NCBI RefSeq assembly: GCF_001278845.1
Contig: NZ_CP012590.1
Span: 2,852,001-2,916,000 of the forward strand
Source of the DNA: Actinomyces sp. oral taxon 414
GTDB lineage: Bacteria > Actinomycetota > Actinomycetes > Actinomycetales > Actinomycetaceae
DNA: 64,000 nucleotides
Direction of reading: 5' to 3'
Shown here: positions 52,181 to 60,943 of the stretch, piece after piece
Position numbering within the stretch: position 1 is the first letter of the stretch
Layout: every line of letters begins with the position of its first letter
The notes under the pieces: model-generated
The model's database searches: none
The model's input: the letters and a program-made list of their open reading frames with translations, nothing else
What the model was told of the DNA's origin: nothing
Translations under genes and position numbers: made by a program

Positions 52181-53436
52181 CGCCGGCCCGGCACCGCGGT
52201 CGCGGACACGACCCGTGCCAGCGCCTGTGCCGCGGCCTCGTGGGTGCGGGCCGGGGAGACGTGGCGCTCGGCCGGGATGAGGCGGTGGGTCAGGACCGCG
52301 GGGGCGGCCCGGGCGACGTCGTCGGGCGAGACGAAGCCACGTCCGTCCATGGCGGCGCGCGCCCGGGCGTGGGCCAGGAGCTGGAGGCCGGCGCGCGGGC
52401 TGGCGCCCAGGAGGAGGGCCGGGTCGCGGCGGGTGGCGGCCACGAGCTCGACGGCGTAGCGGGCGACGGCGGGGTCGACGTGCAGGCCCGCGACGGTGCG
52501 GCGGGCGCGCAGGGCCTCGTCCTGGGTGGCGACGGGCCGCAGGGCGTCGAGCGGGTCGGCGCCGCCGCGGGCCAGCAGCATGGCGGCCTCCTCCTCGGGC
52601 TCCGGGTAGCCCATGGTCAGGCGGGTCATGAAGCGGTCGCGCTGGGCCTCGGGCAGGCGGTAGGTGCCCTCCATGTCGAGCGGGTTCTGGGTGGCGACCA
52701 CCATGAAGGGGTCGGGCAGGGGGCGGGTATCCCCCTCGATGCTCACGTGCCCCTCCCCCATGGCCTCCAGGAGCGCCGACTGGGTGCGGGCGGTGGCGCG
52801 GTTGATCTCGTCGGCGACGACGACGCCGGCGAAGATCGGCCCGGGGTGGAAGCGGAAGGTGCGGGTGGACTGGTCGTAGACGCTCACGCCGGTGACGTCG
52901 GCGGGCAGGAGATCGGCGGTGAACTGGATGCGGCTGGCGGTCAGCTCCAGGCAGCGGGCGAGCGCCAGGGCGAGGGTGGTCTTGCCCACGCCGGGGACGT
53001 CCTCGACCAGGAGGTGGCCGCCGGCGAGGAAGGTGGCCACGGTCGTCTCGACGGCCTCGCGCTTGCCGACGACGACGCTCTCAATGCTCTCGACGAGGGC
53101 ACGCGCCAGCGGGGCCGGCGTCTGCGGCGCGTCATCCTGATACGGCGGCGCGCCGCGGTGCGGCGGTGCGGCCCGGCGCGCCGACCCGGTGCGGCGTGGC
53201 ACGGTGGCGGCCCGCGGGGCCGAAGCGGCCGAGACGGCGGAGGTCGCGGAGGCGGAGGCACCGGGGGCCGAGGAGGCCGAGGCGCCGACGAAGCCGTGGG
53301 ACCGGGCCGGCGCATAGGGCCCGGGGGGGATCCGGGTCGCGGGGGCGGCCGAGGCCGCGGTGGCTCGGTGCGCGCCGTCGGGTACGGCTCCCCTGCCGGG
53401 GGCTCCCCCGCCGTAAGGCGTCGTCGGCATGCTCAT
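52177..53436 (-). CDS. MoxR-family AAA+ ATPase
   Basis: 419 residues. A disordered Ala/Pro-rich N-terminus (about 1-105) precedes the AAA+ core: Walker A GVGKTTLA near 150, Walker B VVVADEINRA near 213, sensor VVATQNPLDMEGTYRLPEAQ and arginine-finger region RFMTRL. The lid domain has GASPRAGLQLL. MoxR proteins act as chaperones for VWA/DUF58 partners, here the next gene. It is first in the operon. Starts at 53436; a shorter start near the AAA core cannot be excluded. Confidence 0.9.
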   Translation of the reverse strand: MSMPTTPYGGGAPGRGAVPDGAHRATAASAAPATRIPPGPYAPARSHGFVGASASSAPGASASATSAVSAASAPRAATVPRRTGSARRAAPPHRGAPPYQDDAPQTPAPLARALVESIESVVVGKREAVETTVATFLAGGHLLVEDVPGVGKTTLALALARCLELTASRIQFTADLLPADVTGVSVYDQSTRTFRFHPGPIFAGVVVADEINRATARTQSALLEAMGEGHVSIEGDTRPLPDPFMVVATQNPLDMEGTYRLPEAQRDRFMTRLTMGYPEPEEEAAMLLARGGADPLDALRPVATQDEALRARRTVAGLHVDPAVARYAVELVAATRRDPALLLGASPRAGLQLLAHARARAAMDGRGFVSPDDVARAAPAVLTHRLIPAERHVSPARTHEAAAQALARVVSATAVPGRR

Positions 53437-53542
53437 AACGCCATCCTGCCCGACACTCCGCCGTCCGGCGAACTCGAAGGCGCCGCGGCCCTCTCGCCCG
53501 GCCGACCACGACGGGCGCGGCCCTCGTTCGAAGGCGCCGTCG

Positions 53543-53878
53543 TCAGGGCTTGACGTAGGTCCACCCCTCGGCGACGTACTCGGCGATGGCCGGTATCGCC
53601 GCGTCGACGACGGCCAGCCACTCCGGCAGGGTCTGCAGGGGGAGGCGGTGGTTGGCGACGGAGCGGGAGCAGATCTCGAAGGTGGCGCCGTCTCGGGCGG
53701 ACCGGCGCATCTCCTCCGTCCAGTCGTTGACGCCCTGCACGGCGTAGATCGCCGTGCCGTTGATCATCACCCTCACGCGGGAGGACAGGCCCTGGTCGGC
53801 GAGGTTGCGCAGGTTGCTGATAACGGCCAGCCAGCGGTCGGCCTGCGTGACATGAAGGAGGAAGCGCGAGTCGTCCAT
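53543..53878 (-). CDS. DsrE-family protein
   Basis: 111 residues, no signal peptide. FLLHVTQADRWLAVISNLRNL, VRVMINGTAIYAVQG and FEICSRSVANHRLPLQTLPE follow the DsrE/DsrF-like Rossmann pattern, including a conserved Cys in ICSRS. Such proteins take part in sulfur relay or are uncharacterised. Monocistronic, upstream of the MoxR gene on the same strand with a 106-bp gap. Confidence 0.75.
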   Translation of the reverse strand: MDDSRFLLHVTQADRWLAVISNLRNLADQGLSSRVRVMINGTAIYAVQGVNDWTEEMRRSARDGATFEICSRSVANHRLPLQTLPEWLAVVDAAIPAIAEYVAEGWTYVKP

Positions 53879-54133
53879 GGGCGGACCCTACCGTCGGCCT
53901 CCGCGGCGCACATCGGCTCCGCGCCGGGTGAGGGCGAGCCTCAGCCGCCGCGCCGCCGTCGTCAAGGAATCGGCTCCGCGTCGGTGAGGGCGAGCCCCGC
54001 CCGGGCCGCATCACGGCCTCCGGCACGGAGGCCGGGGCGAGGCGACTATGTGACACCCGTCCCAATTAACCCCGGCGCCGCGCACCGCGCACGACCCTCC
54101 GCGGGCCCCCTTCGCCGGCAGGGTGTCGCCGTT

Positions 54134-54154
54134 CATTGAGCCTTTCTCGCCAGA
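54134..54154. repeat. Solo copy of the MITE end found in CRISPR array 1
   Basis: CATTGAGCCTTTCTCGCCAG differs by one base from the left junction at 17061-17080. No opposite end was found nearby. It could be a relic or a chance hit. Confidence 0.4.
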
Positions 54155-54221
54155 TCACCGGGGATGTTCCAGGGCGGCCATCACCGCGGTCCGCGACAAT
54201 GGCCGCGACCGCCCCCTCCTC

Positions 54222-54314
54222 GTCGAGATGTGCATTTTGTTGTCGAGATGTGCATTTTGCACTCGAGAACGACGGTTGGAACTGCACTTTCGAGTGCGAA
54301 GTGCACGTCTCGAC
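54222..54314. repeat. GTCGAGATGTGCA repeats, two direct and one inverted
   Basis: GTCGAGATGTGCA at 54222-54234 and 54242-54254, and the near-complement TGCACGTCTCGAC at 54302-54314, form a potential hairpin with an internal CACTCGAGA/TCGAGTGC stem. It lies in the gene-free stretch 53879-55196. Confidence 0.65.
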
Positions 54315-54480
54315 GCCGAGGAGCGCCCGCCGCCCCCGCTCCCCTGATGACCCCGCCGCGTCACACGCACTCACACCGAATAATCCTCCACGACGGCGTC
54401 CTCGCCTCCGTCAGGACCGGCGGAACCGGGCCCGCACCAACCGGCGGGGCGCGCGTCGGGCCCGGATCACGCCATGCGAG

Positions 54481-54600
54481 CCCAGCTCGACAAAATCCAC
54501 CTCAGCTCGCGCAATGTGAGCTCAGCTCGCACGATGTGAGCTCAGCTCGACGAAATCCACCTCAGCTCGATTCGTGCGAGCTCACCTCGCACAATGCGAG
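54481..54600. repeat. Six exact-length 20-bp tandem repeats (iteron-like)
   Basis: Six consecutive 20-bp units, each starting with CTCAGCTCG or a one-base variant and ending in either AATCCAC or TGTGAG/TGCGAG, followed by CTGAGGTGA. The strict 20-bp period places every unit on nearly the same face of the helix (about two turns), as in protein-binding arrays. No gene overlaps it. Confidence 0.85.
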
Positions 54601-54866
54601 CTGAGGTGACATCACCAAATCGACTCCCCCAGGGGCGGGCCGCGCAGGCGGACGACGCCGCCAGGCCCCGGGCCGCCTCCCCGACTCCCCCGGAGCGGAA
54701 CGCGCGGTGAACAGCACAACCGACACGGCCACGGACGACAGGATCAGACCCCGCCGCCCGACCCGCACCGACCCTCCCGGAGCCCCCCCCGCCCAGAACC
54801 GTCCCAAAAGCCCCAGCGCCAGCCATCTTTTGAGCCATCGGGCTGCCCCGTCCACCGGTCCGACCA

Positions 54867-54960
54867 CGTCTGCTACGCCCCTTCACCCTCCACTGTACGA
54901 GAAAAAGGGGCGTAGCCAAGGGCGAAGGGGCGTAGCAGAGATAAACCGGCGTAGCAGACG
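54867..54960. repeat. TGCTACGCCCCTTC inverted and direct repeats
   Basis: TGCTACGCCCCTTC (54871-54884) is perfectly inverted at 54924-54937, with two more partial inverted copies (GGGGCGTAGC at 54907 and GGCGTAGCAGACG at 54948). Alternative hairpins could form. Confidence 0.7.
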
Positions 54961-55137
54961 AACTCGCGGACGCCAATGCGCGCGAGGTTGACGTGCGGCA
55001 CGACGAGGACTACAAGTCCTTCACGGTCGCAGCCGTGGCGTCTCGCGGGGCGCGGATCCGGCCCGGGGCGAACCCGGCGCAGGACGAGGGCTGGCGCCGA
55101 GCGGGGGCCGGCACGGGGCGCGGATCCGGCCCGGCGC

Positions 55138-55191
55138 GGGGGCCGGGCGGGGGCCGGCCTCGGCCTGCACCGGCCCCCGGGCCCGGCCCGG
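55138..55191 (-). terminator. GC-rich terminator after ppdK
   Basis: GGGGGCCGGGCGGGGGCCGG pairs with CCGGCCCCCGGGCCCGGCCC around a 12-nt loop, starting a few bases after the ppdK stop on the minus strand. Confidence 0.7.
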
Positions 55192-55196
55192 CTCGC

Positions 55197-57920
55197 TTAG
55201 CCCTCCTCGGCGGCCTGCGGGAAGAAGACCGCCGCGCGGCCCGACTCCAGGCGCGCCACCGGCACGCGGAAGGGCGAGCAGGAGACGTAGTCCAGGCCCG
55301 TGCGGTGGAAAAACTGGATCGAGTCCGGGTCACCGCCCTGCTCGCCGCACACGCCCATCTTCAGGCCCGGCTTGGCGGCCCGGCCCCGCTCGACGCCCAT
55401 CTCCACCATGCGCCCCACGCCGCGCTCGTCGACGGTCTCGAAGGGGGAGACGCCGAAGACGCCCTCGTCGAGGTACTCCTTGAAGAACACGCCCTCGACG
55501 TCGTCGCGCGAGAAGCCCCACGTGGTCTGGGTCAGGTCGTTGGTGCCGAAGGAGAAGAAGTCCGCCTCCTCGGCGATCGTGTCCGCGGACACCGCCGCGC
55601 GCGGCAGCTCGATCATGCAGCCGATCGGGAAGTCGAGCTCGAAGCCGGACTCGGCGGAGACCTCCGCCAGGACCGCCTCGGTGCGCTCGCGCGCGATCTG
55701 GAGCTCGCGCACCGAGCCCACCAGCGGGATCATGATCTCCGGGTGCGGGTCGCCCCCGGCGTGCAGGCGCTCGACGGCGGCCTCGGCGATGGCCCGCACC
55801 TGCAGCTCGATGAGCCCGGGCATGGTCAGCAGCAGGCGCACGCCGCGCAGGCCGAGCATGGGGTTGTCCTCGTGGATGCGGCGCACGACCGCCAGGAGCG
55901 CCTCGTCGGCCGGGTCGAGCTCGCCGCGCTCGCGGTCCACGGCCACCTTGACGCTCAGCTCGGTCAGGTCGGGCAGGAACTCGTGCAGCGGCGGGTCGAT
56001 GAGGCGCACCGTCATGGGCTTGCCGTTCATGGTCTCGAACATCTTCACGAAGTCGCCCTTCTGCAGGGGAAGGAGCGCGGCGAGGGCCCGGCGGCGCTCC
56101 TCGTCGGTGCGGGCGAGGATGAGGTTCTGGACGTACTGCTTGCGCTCGCCCAGGAACATGTGCTCGGTGCGGCACAGGCCCACGCCCTGGGCGCCGCGGT
56201 GGATGGCGTGGCGGGCGTCGTCGGGGGTGTCCGCGTTGGCGCGCACCACCAGGCGCCGCACCTGGTCGGCGTGGCTCATGAGGCGGTCCACGCTCGTGAC
56301 GAGCTCGCGGGCGTCGACGTCGCCGGCGGCGTCGAGGGCGGCCTCCAGACCGCGGCGCAGGTAGGTCATGACGGGCGAGTCGGAGACGGGGACCTCGCCG
56401 AGGAAGACGTCGCCGGTGCGCCCGTCGATGGCGATGACGTCGTCGGAGGTCAGGACCAGGTCGTCGCGGCCGTGGACCGTGATGGTCCTGCCGACGGCGT
56501 CGACCTCGAGCTGGTCGGCGCCGCACACGCAGGTCTTGCCCATGCCGCGGGCGACGACGGCGGCGTGGGAGGTCTTGCCGCCGCGGGCGGTGAGCACGCC
56601 GGCGGCCGCGACCATGCCGGGCAGGTCGTCGGGGTTGGTCTCGCGGCGCACGAGGATGACGGACTCGCCGGCCTCGGAGCGGGCGATGGCCTCGACGTTG
56701 TCGAAGGCGATGTGGCCGACGGCGGCGCCCGGGGAGGCGGGCATGGCGCGGGTGAGCAGGTCGTTGCCGTCGGTGCGCTCGAACTGGGGGAACATGAGCT
56801 GGTTGAGCTGGTCGCCGGTGACGCGGGTGAGGGCCTCGTCCATGGTGATGAGCCTCTCGTCGACCAGCTGGGTGGCCACGCGGAAGGCGGCGGCGGCCGT
56901 GCGCTTGCCCACGCGGGTCTGGAGGAGCCAGAGCCTGCCGCGCTCGATGGTGAACTCGATGTCGCACAGGTCCCGGTAGTGGGTCTCGAGCTTGCGCATG
57001 GCGGCGCGCAGTTCGTCGTAGGAGGTCTTGTCCAGGCGCTCGAGGTCCGCCAGGGACAGGGTGTTGCGGATGCCGGCGACGACGTCCTCGCCCTGGGCGT
57101 TGACCAGGTAGTCGCCGTAGACGCCGGACTGCCCGGTGGAGGGGTCGCGGGTGAAGCACACGCCGGTGCCGGAGGTCTGGCCCATATTGCCGAAGACCAT
57201 GGTGCACACGTTGACGGCCGTGCCCAGGTCGTGGGGGATCTTCTCGCGGCGCCGGTAGATGTGAGCGCGCTCGGTGTTCCAGGAGCGGAAGACGGCCTCA
57301 GTGGCCATGTCGAGCTGGGCGCGCGGGTCCTGGGGGAAGTCGATGCCGGCCTGCTCGCGCACGATCGCCTTGTACTGCTCGACGAGTTGCCTGAGGGCGT
57401 CCACGTCCAGCTCGTAGTCGAGCTTGACGCCGCGCTCGGCCTTCTTGGCGTCCAGGGCGGCCGAGAAGTGCTCGCCGTCGATGTCCAGGACGGTCTTGCC
57501 GAACATCTGGATGAGGCGCCGGTAAGAGTCCCAGGCGAAGCGCTCGTCGCCGCTGGCGGCGGCCAGGCCGACGACGGAGGCGTCGTTGAGCCCGATGTTG
57601 AGAACGGTCTCCATCATGCCGGGCATGGAGAACTTGGCGCCGCTTCGCACGGAGACGAGCAGCGGGTCCTCGCTCGCGCCGAGCTCGCGGCCCAGCTCCT
57701 CCTCGACCTCGCGCAGAGCGGTGGTGACCTGGACGGCGAGCTCGTCGGGCACGACGCCGTCGCGCAGGTAGGCCCGACAGGCGTCGGTGGTGATGGTGAA
57801 GCCGGGGGGAACCGGCAGGCCGAGGCGGGTCATCTCGGCGAGGTTCGCCCCCTTGCCGCCCAGGAGGTCCTTCTGGTCCTTGTCTCCCTCACTGAAGCGG
57901 TACACGTACTTGGGCATCAT
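55197..57920 (-). CDS. ppdK: Pyruvate, phosphate dikinase
   Basis: 907 residues, normal for the enzyme, which interconverts pyruvate and PEP with ATP/AMP and Pi/PPi. The N-terminal ATP-grasp part has LLGGKGANLAEM. The central swivelling domain has the phospho-His in RGGKTSHAAVVARGMGKTC (about 445-463). The C-terminal TIM barrel has GLCRTEHMFLGERK, IMIPLVGSVREL and GVCGEQGGDP. The start is ATG 57920 (ATGATG) with GAGAGA upstream; the longer frame to 57968 lacks a ribosome site. Common in actinomycetes with fermentative metabolism. Monocistronic with its own terminator. Confidence 0.97.
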   Translation of the reverse strand: MMPKYVYRFSEGDKDQKDLLGGKGANLAEMTRLGLPVPPGFTITTDACRAYLRDGVVPDELAVQVTTALREVEEELGRELGASEDPLLVSVRSGAKFSMPGMMETVLNIGLNDASVVGLAAASGDERFAWDSYRRLIQMFGKTVLDIDGEHFSAALDAKKAERGVKLDYELDVDALRQLVEQYKAIVREQAGIDFPQDPRAQLDMATEAVFRSWNTERAHIYRRREKIPHDLGTAVNVCTMVFGNMGQTSGTGVCFTRDPSTGQSGVYGDYLVNAQGEDVVAGIRNTLSLADLERLDKTSYDELRAAMRKLETHYRDLCDIEFTIERGRLWLLQTRVGKRTAAAAFRVATQLVDERLITMDEALTRVTGDQLNQLMFPQFERTDGNDLLTRAMPASPGAAVGHIAFDNVEAIARSEAGESVILVRRETNPDDLPGMVAAAGVLTARGGKTSHAAVVARGMGKTCVCGADQLEVDAVGRTITVHGRDDLVLTSDDVIAIDGRTGDVFLGEVPVSDSPVMTYLRRGLEAALDAAGDVDARELVTSVDRLMSHADQVRRLVVRANADTPDDARHAIHRGAQGVGLCRTEHMFLGERKQYVQNLILARTDEERRRALAALLPLQKGDFVKMFETMNGKPMTVRLIDPPLHEFLPDLTELSVKVAVDRERGELDPADEALLAVVRRIHEDNPMLGLRGVRLLLTMPGLIELQVRAIAEAAVERLHAGGDPHPEIMIPLVGSVRELQIARERTEAVLAEVSAESGFELDFPIGCMIELPRAAVSADTIAEEADFFSFGTNDLTQTTWGFSRDDVEGVFFKEYLDEGVFGVSPFETVDERGVGRMVEMGVERGRAAKPGLKMGVCGEQGGDPDSIQFFHRTGLDYVSCSPFRVPVARLESGRAAVFFPQAAEEG

Positions 57921-58025
57921 CGTCTCTCTCGGATCTCGTTGCGTGGTGACGACGCGACATCGCGTCATGCCACGGTCACTGTAATGTGACTGAGGTCCTA
58001 GACCAAATGCGCAGCGCCGGAACGG

Positions 58026-59861
58026 CTACCGCGGCCCCGGATCCGACCAACGGCCCGGTCGACGCGCCACACCGCCGCTCTCGCGCATCTCCCGCACGTC
58101 CCGGCGTTGACGGGCGGCGAGCAGCGCCTGGCGGGCCTGCGCGGCGGCCCGGCGGGCGTGGGCCAGGCGCCTCCAGGCGGCCTCCTCCTCCGCGGAGGCG
58201 ATCTCGGCCTCCACGCGGGCCTCCTCGACCGTGGGCTCGGTGTCCACCAGGTGGGCCGGGGCCGCCGCGAAGAGCTCGCCCACGTCCAGGTCCGGGTTCT
58301 CCTCCTGGGTCTGGACGAGTTCGGCGACCTCCTCCTGGGAGGCGACGGCCGGCATGGAGCCGGGCAGCGGGCGACGGGCGGTCTCGCGCAGCTTGAAGAT
58401 CGCCACGAAGGCGGCGGCGGAGGTCCCCATGAGCCAGAAGGCGGGGGCGAGCCCGCTCCCGGTGACGGTGACCAGCGCCTCCATAATGAAGGCCGCGGTG
58501 CCGCCGAACAGCGCCACGGCGATATTGTAGGAGATGCCCATGCCGCCGTAGCGCGACGACGTCGGGAACAGCGCGGGCAGGGAGGCGGCGAGGTTGCCCA
58601 CGTAGGCGGCCACCGGGTAGGCGAGCAGGGCCAGGCCCAGCAGCGTCGACCACACGGCGCCGTGCTCCATGAGCCTGAAGGCGGGCACGGACAGGACCAC
58701 GGTGCTCGCCGCCGCGGAGAACAGGACGGGCCTGCGCCCCACGTGGTCCGAGACCCAGCCGATCGCCGGCACGAGGAAGGCGACCAGGACGAGGATCGGC
58801 AGGGTGAGCAGCGGGCCGTGCTCGGCGTCGTAGCCGAGCGTCGTGGTCAGGTAGGTGGGCATGTAGGAGGTCAGGGCGTAACCGACCGTATTGGCGCCGG
58901 CGACCAGCACAATGGCGGTCAGGAGCTCGCGCCAGTAGGTGCGCACTATATCCCCGACCCCCAGCGGCCCCTCGGGCTGCATAATGTCGGTCTCGACGGC
59001 GGCCAGGTCGGCGGGCTCCTCGTCGTCGACCTCGGCCCGGGCGCCGCGGAAGGCCGGGGTGTCCTCGATGCGGGTGCGCAGGTACAGGGCGATGCCGCCC
59101 ATGGGCAGGGCCACGAGGAAGGGGATGCGCCAGCCCCACGTGGACATGAGATCCGGAGGCAGGGCGATCATGAGGACGGTGACCAGACCGGCCCCCAGGG
59201 CGTTGCCCATGTAGGAGCCCCAGTCGAGCAGGGCGGCGTAGAAGCCGCGTCTCTTGTCCGGGGCGTACTCGGTGATGAAGGTGGTCGCCCCGGCGTACTC
59301 CCCGCCGGTGGAGAAGCCCTGGACGAGTTTGAGGCAGATGAGCAGGACGGGGGCCCACACGCCGAGCACGGCGGCCGGGGGCAGGACGCCGATGCCGAAG
59401 GTCGCCACCGCCATCATCATGAGGGTGAAGGCGAGGACCTCCTTGCGGCCCAGGCGGTCCCCGAGCTGGCCCAGGACGATGCCGCCCAGGGGCCTGGCCA
59501 CGAAGGTGACGGCGAAGACGGCCAGGGAGAAGAGGTTCTGGGCGGTGCCCGAGGCATCGGGCAGGAAGGCCCGGCCGACGAGGACGGCGACGTAGGCGTA
59601 GACGCCCACGTCGTACCACTCCATAATGTTGCCGACGACGGAGCCCAGGATGGCCCGGCGCAGGGCCGCCTCCTCGACGACGACGACGTCGTCGTAGCGC
59701 AGACGCCGACGCCGGCGCAGGTAGGCCAGCCGCCTCTGCTCGCGCCGGGCGCGCTCGACCCGGCGTTCGGCGCGAATGACGCGCTCGCTCGGCCGCGGCG
59801 GCGCGGGCCTCGCCGCGGCCGCGGGGTTCTGGTATTGCCTGGTGACTGGTTTCGGTTCCAT
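58026..59861 (-). CDS. MFS transporter, metabolite:H+ symporter (MHS/ProP-like)
   Basis: 611 residues, longer than usual (~450) because of both tails. The first ~70 residues are basic and cytoplasmic. About twelve TMs follow (about 70-480). The MHS signatures GNIMEWYDVGVYAYVAVLVG, GGIVLGQLGDRLGRKEVL (loop 2-3) and GFSTGGEYAGATTFITEYAP are clear. The last ~130 residues are acidic and then coiled-coil-like (EEARVEAEIASAEEEAAWRR), recalling the C-terminal coil of ProP that tunes osmosensing. The substrate is unknown (citrate, alpha-ketoglutarate, shikimate or osmolytes are typical). Confidence 0.88.
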   Translation of the reverse strand: MEPKPVTRQYQNPAAAARPAPPRPSERVIRAERRVERARREQRRLAYLRRRRRLRYDDVVVVEEAALRRAILGSVVGNIMEWYDVGVYAYVAVLVGRAFLPDASGTAQNLFSLAVFAVTFVARPLGGIVLGQLGDRLGRKEVLAFTLMMMAVATFGIGVLPPAAVLGVWAPVLLICLKLVQGFSTGGEYAGATTFITEYAPDKRRGFYAALLDWGSYMGNALGAGLVTVLMIALPPDLMSTWGWRIPFLVALPMGGIALYLRTRIEDTPAFRGARAEVDDEEPADLAAVETDIMQPEGPLGVGDIVRTYWRELLTAIVLVAGANTVGYALTSYMPTYLTTTLGYDAEHGPLLTLPILVLVAFLVPAIGWVSDHVGRRPVLFSAAASTVVLSVPAFRLMEHGAVWSTLLGLALLAYPVAAYVGNLAASLPALFPTSSRYGGMGISYNIAVALFGGTAAFIMEALVTVTGSGLAPAFWLMGTSAAAFVAIFKLRETARRPLPGSMPAVASQEEVAELVQTQEENPDLDVGELFAAAPAHLVDTEPTVEEARVEAEIASAEEEAAWRRLAHARRAAAQARQALLAARQRRDVREMRESGGVARRPGRWSDPGPR

Positions 59862-60074
59862 TCACGTCCGCTCGTCGCGCACCCGGGCGGGGTGCTCGTC
59901 CCTCAGCGCCATCGGACCGGCTCGCCCGCGGCGGAGGTCACGATTCGGCATCGAACAATCCCACCTTAGCCCGAACCGGCCCCGCCCCGCCGAGTTCGCC
60001 CGAAAAAGATCGGTCGCGCCGCGCCGGGGCGGGGGGGCGCGCTCGACGGCGCCCGCGCATCGGCCCGCGCAGCA

Positions 60075-60108
60075 CGGCGGGGCGGTCCCGTGCAGGACCG
60101 CCCCGCCG
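60075..60108 (-). terminator. Terminator hairpin after the universal stress protein gene
   Basis: CGGCGGGGCGGTCC and GGACCGCCCCGCCG pair perfectly around CGTGCA, 17 bp after the stop on the minus strand. Confidence 0.85.
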
Positions 60109-60124
60109 CCGGGTCGGGACCGGC

Positions 60125-60925
60125 TCAGTCGGCCGGCTTCCCGGCGTCGGCGTCGGTCGACTTCCCGGCGTCGGCGTCGGTCGACTTCCCGGCGATCTTG
60201 GCGACGCCCAGTTTCCCGGCGATCTTGGCGACGCCCGACTTCCCGGCGATCTTGGCGACGCCCGACTTCCCGGCGTCGGCCGGCTCCCCGGCGTCGGCCG
60301 GCTCCCCGGCGTCGGCCGGCTCCCCGTCGGTCTTAGCGGCGGACTCCGCCGCAGCGGCGGCGTCGGTGGCCACGACATGCGCCACGGCGGTGTCGACGGC
60401 GGCGGCGGCCACGGAATTGGCGGCGGCCCTGAGGGCGGCGGCAGCGGCGGAGTCCGTCGCGGCGTCGGGCTCGACGACGACGAGCACGTCGCACCGGGAC
60501 TTGCGCAGCACCTGGATGCTCACCGCCCCGAAGAGCCTGCCCAGAAGGGAATCCACGCCCTGCGATCCGACGACGACGAGATCGGCCTGGGTCTCAATGG
60601 CGACGAGGGTGAGGGCGGAGACGGCCTCCCCCTCGACGACGACGCCCTGGGCCAGGTCGACGCCGCGCTCGACGGCGATGTCGCGCGCCTTCTCCACGAC
60701 CCCGTAGGCCTCGTCCTCGGTCAGGCGCGCCTCGGCGGGGCGGATGCCCGGCAGGGCGTCGTTCAGGCGCGCCCGGTCCCGGGGGGCGACCGGGTCGAAG
60801 CCCGCGACGAGGAGCAGGACGGCGTCGTTCAGGCGCGCCATCTCGCAGGCGCGGTCGATGACGTGGGCGTTGTCCGTCAGGTCGCCGACTCCGGCGATAA
60901 TGGTGGTATAGGTCACGGATGACAT
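60125..60925 (-). CDS. Universal stress protein with repetitive Ala-rich tail
   Basis: 266 residues. UspA fold in residues ~1-150: YTTIIAGVGDLTDNAHVIDRA, the ATP-type loop VVVGSQGVDSLLGRLFGAVS (GxxGxxxxxxGSVS-like) and VLRKSRCDVLVVVEP. The remaining ~115 residues are an Ala-rich helix-like stretch and short tandem repeats: three EPADAG units, three KSGVAKIAG units and two KSTDADAG units. Such a tail is unusual for Usp proteins and resembles histone-like Lys/Ala tails. Start ATG 60925 has GAAAGGA upstream. The SLC45 transporter gene ends 18 bp upstream, so co-transcription is likely. Confidence 0.88.
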   Translation of the reverse strand: MSSVTYTTIIAGVGDLTDNAHVIDRACEMARLNDAVLLLVAGFDPVAPRDRARLNDALPGIRPAEARLTEDEAYGVVEKARDIAVERGVDLAQGVVVEGEAVSALTLVAIETQADLVVVGSQGVDSLLGRLFGAVSIQVLRKSRCDVLVVVEPDAATDSAAAAALRAAANSVAAAAVDTAVAHVVATDAAAAAESAAKTDGEPADAGEPADAGEPADAGKSGVAKIAGKSGVAKIAGKLGVAKIAGKSTDADAGKSTDADAGKPAD

Positions 60926-60943
60926 CCTTTCGTGGGGCACCGG

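Noticed and set aside
54993..57989. 998-codon open frame on the plus strand over ppdK
   Set aside because: Exact antisense shadow of ppdK in high-GC DNA; composition (His/Gly/Val/Asp rich) is that of a reversed coding frame and no domain is present.
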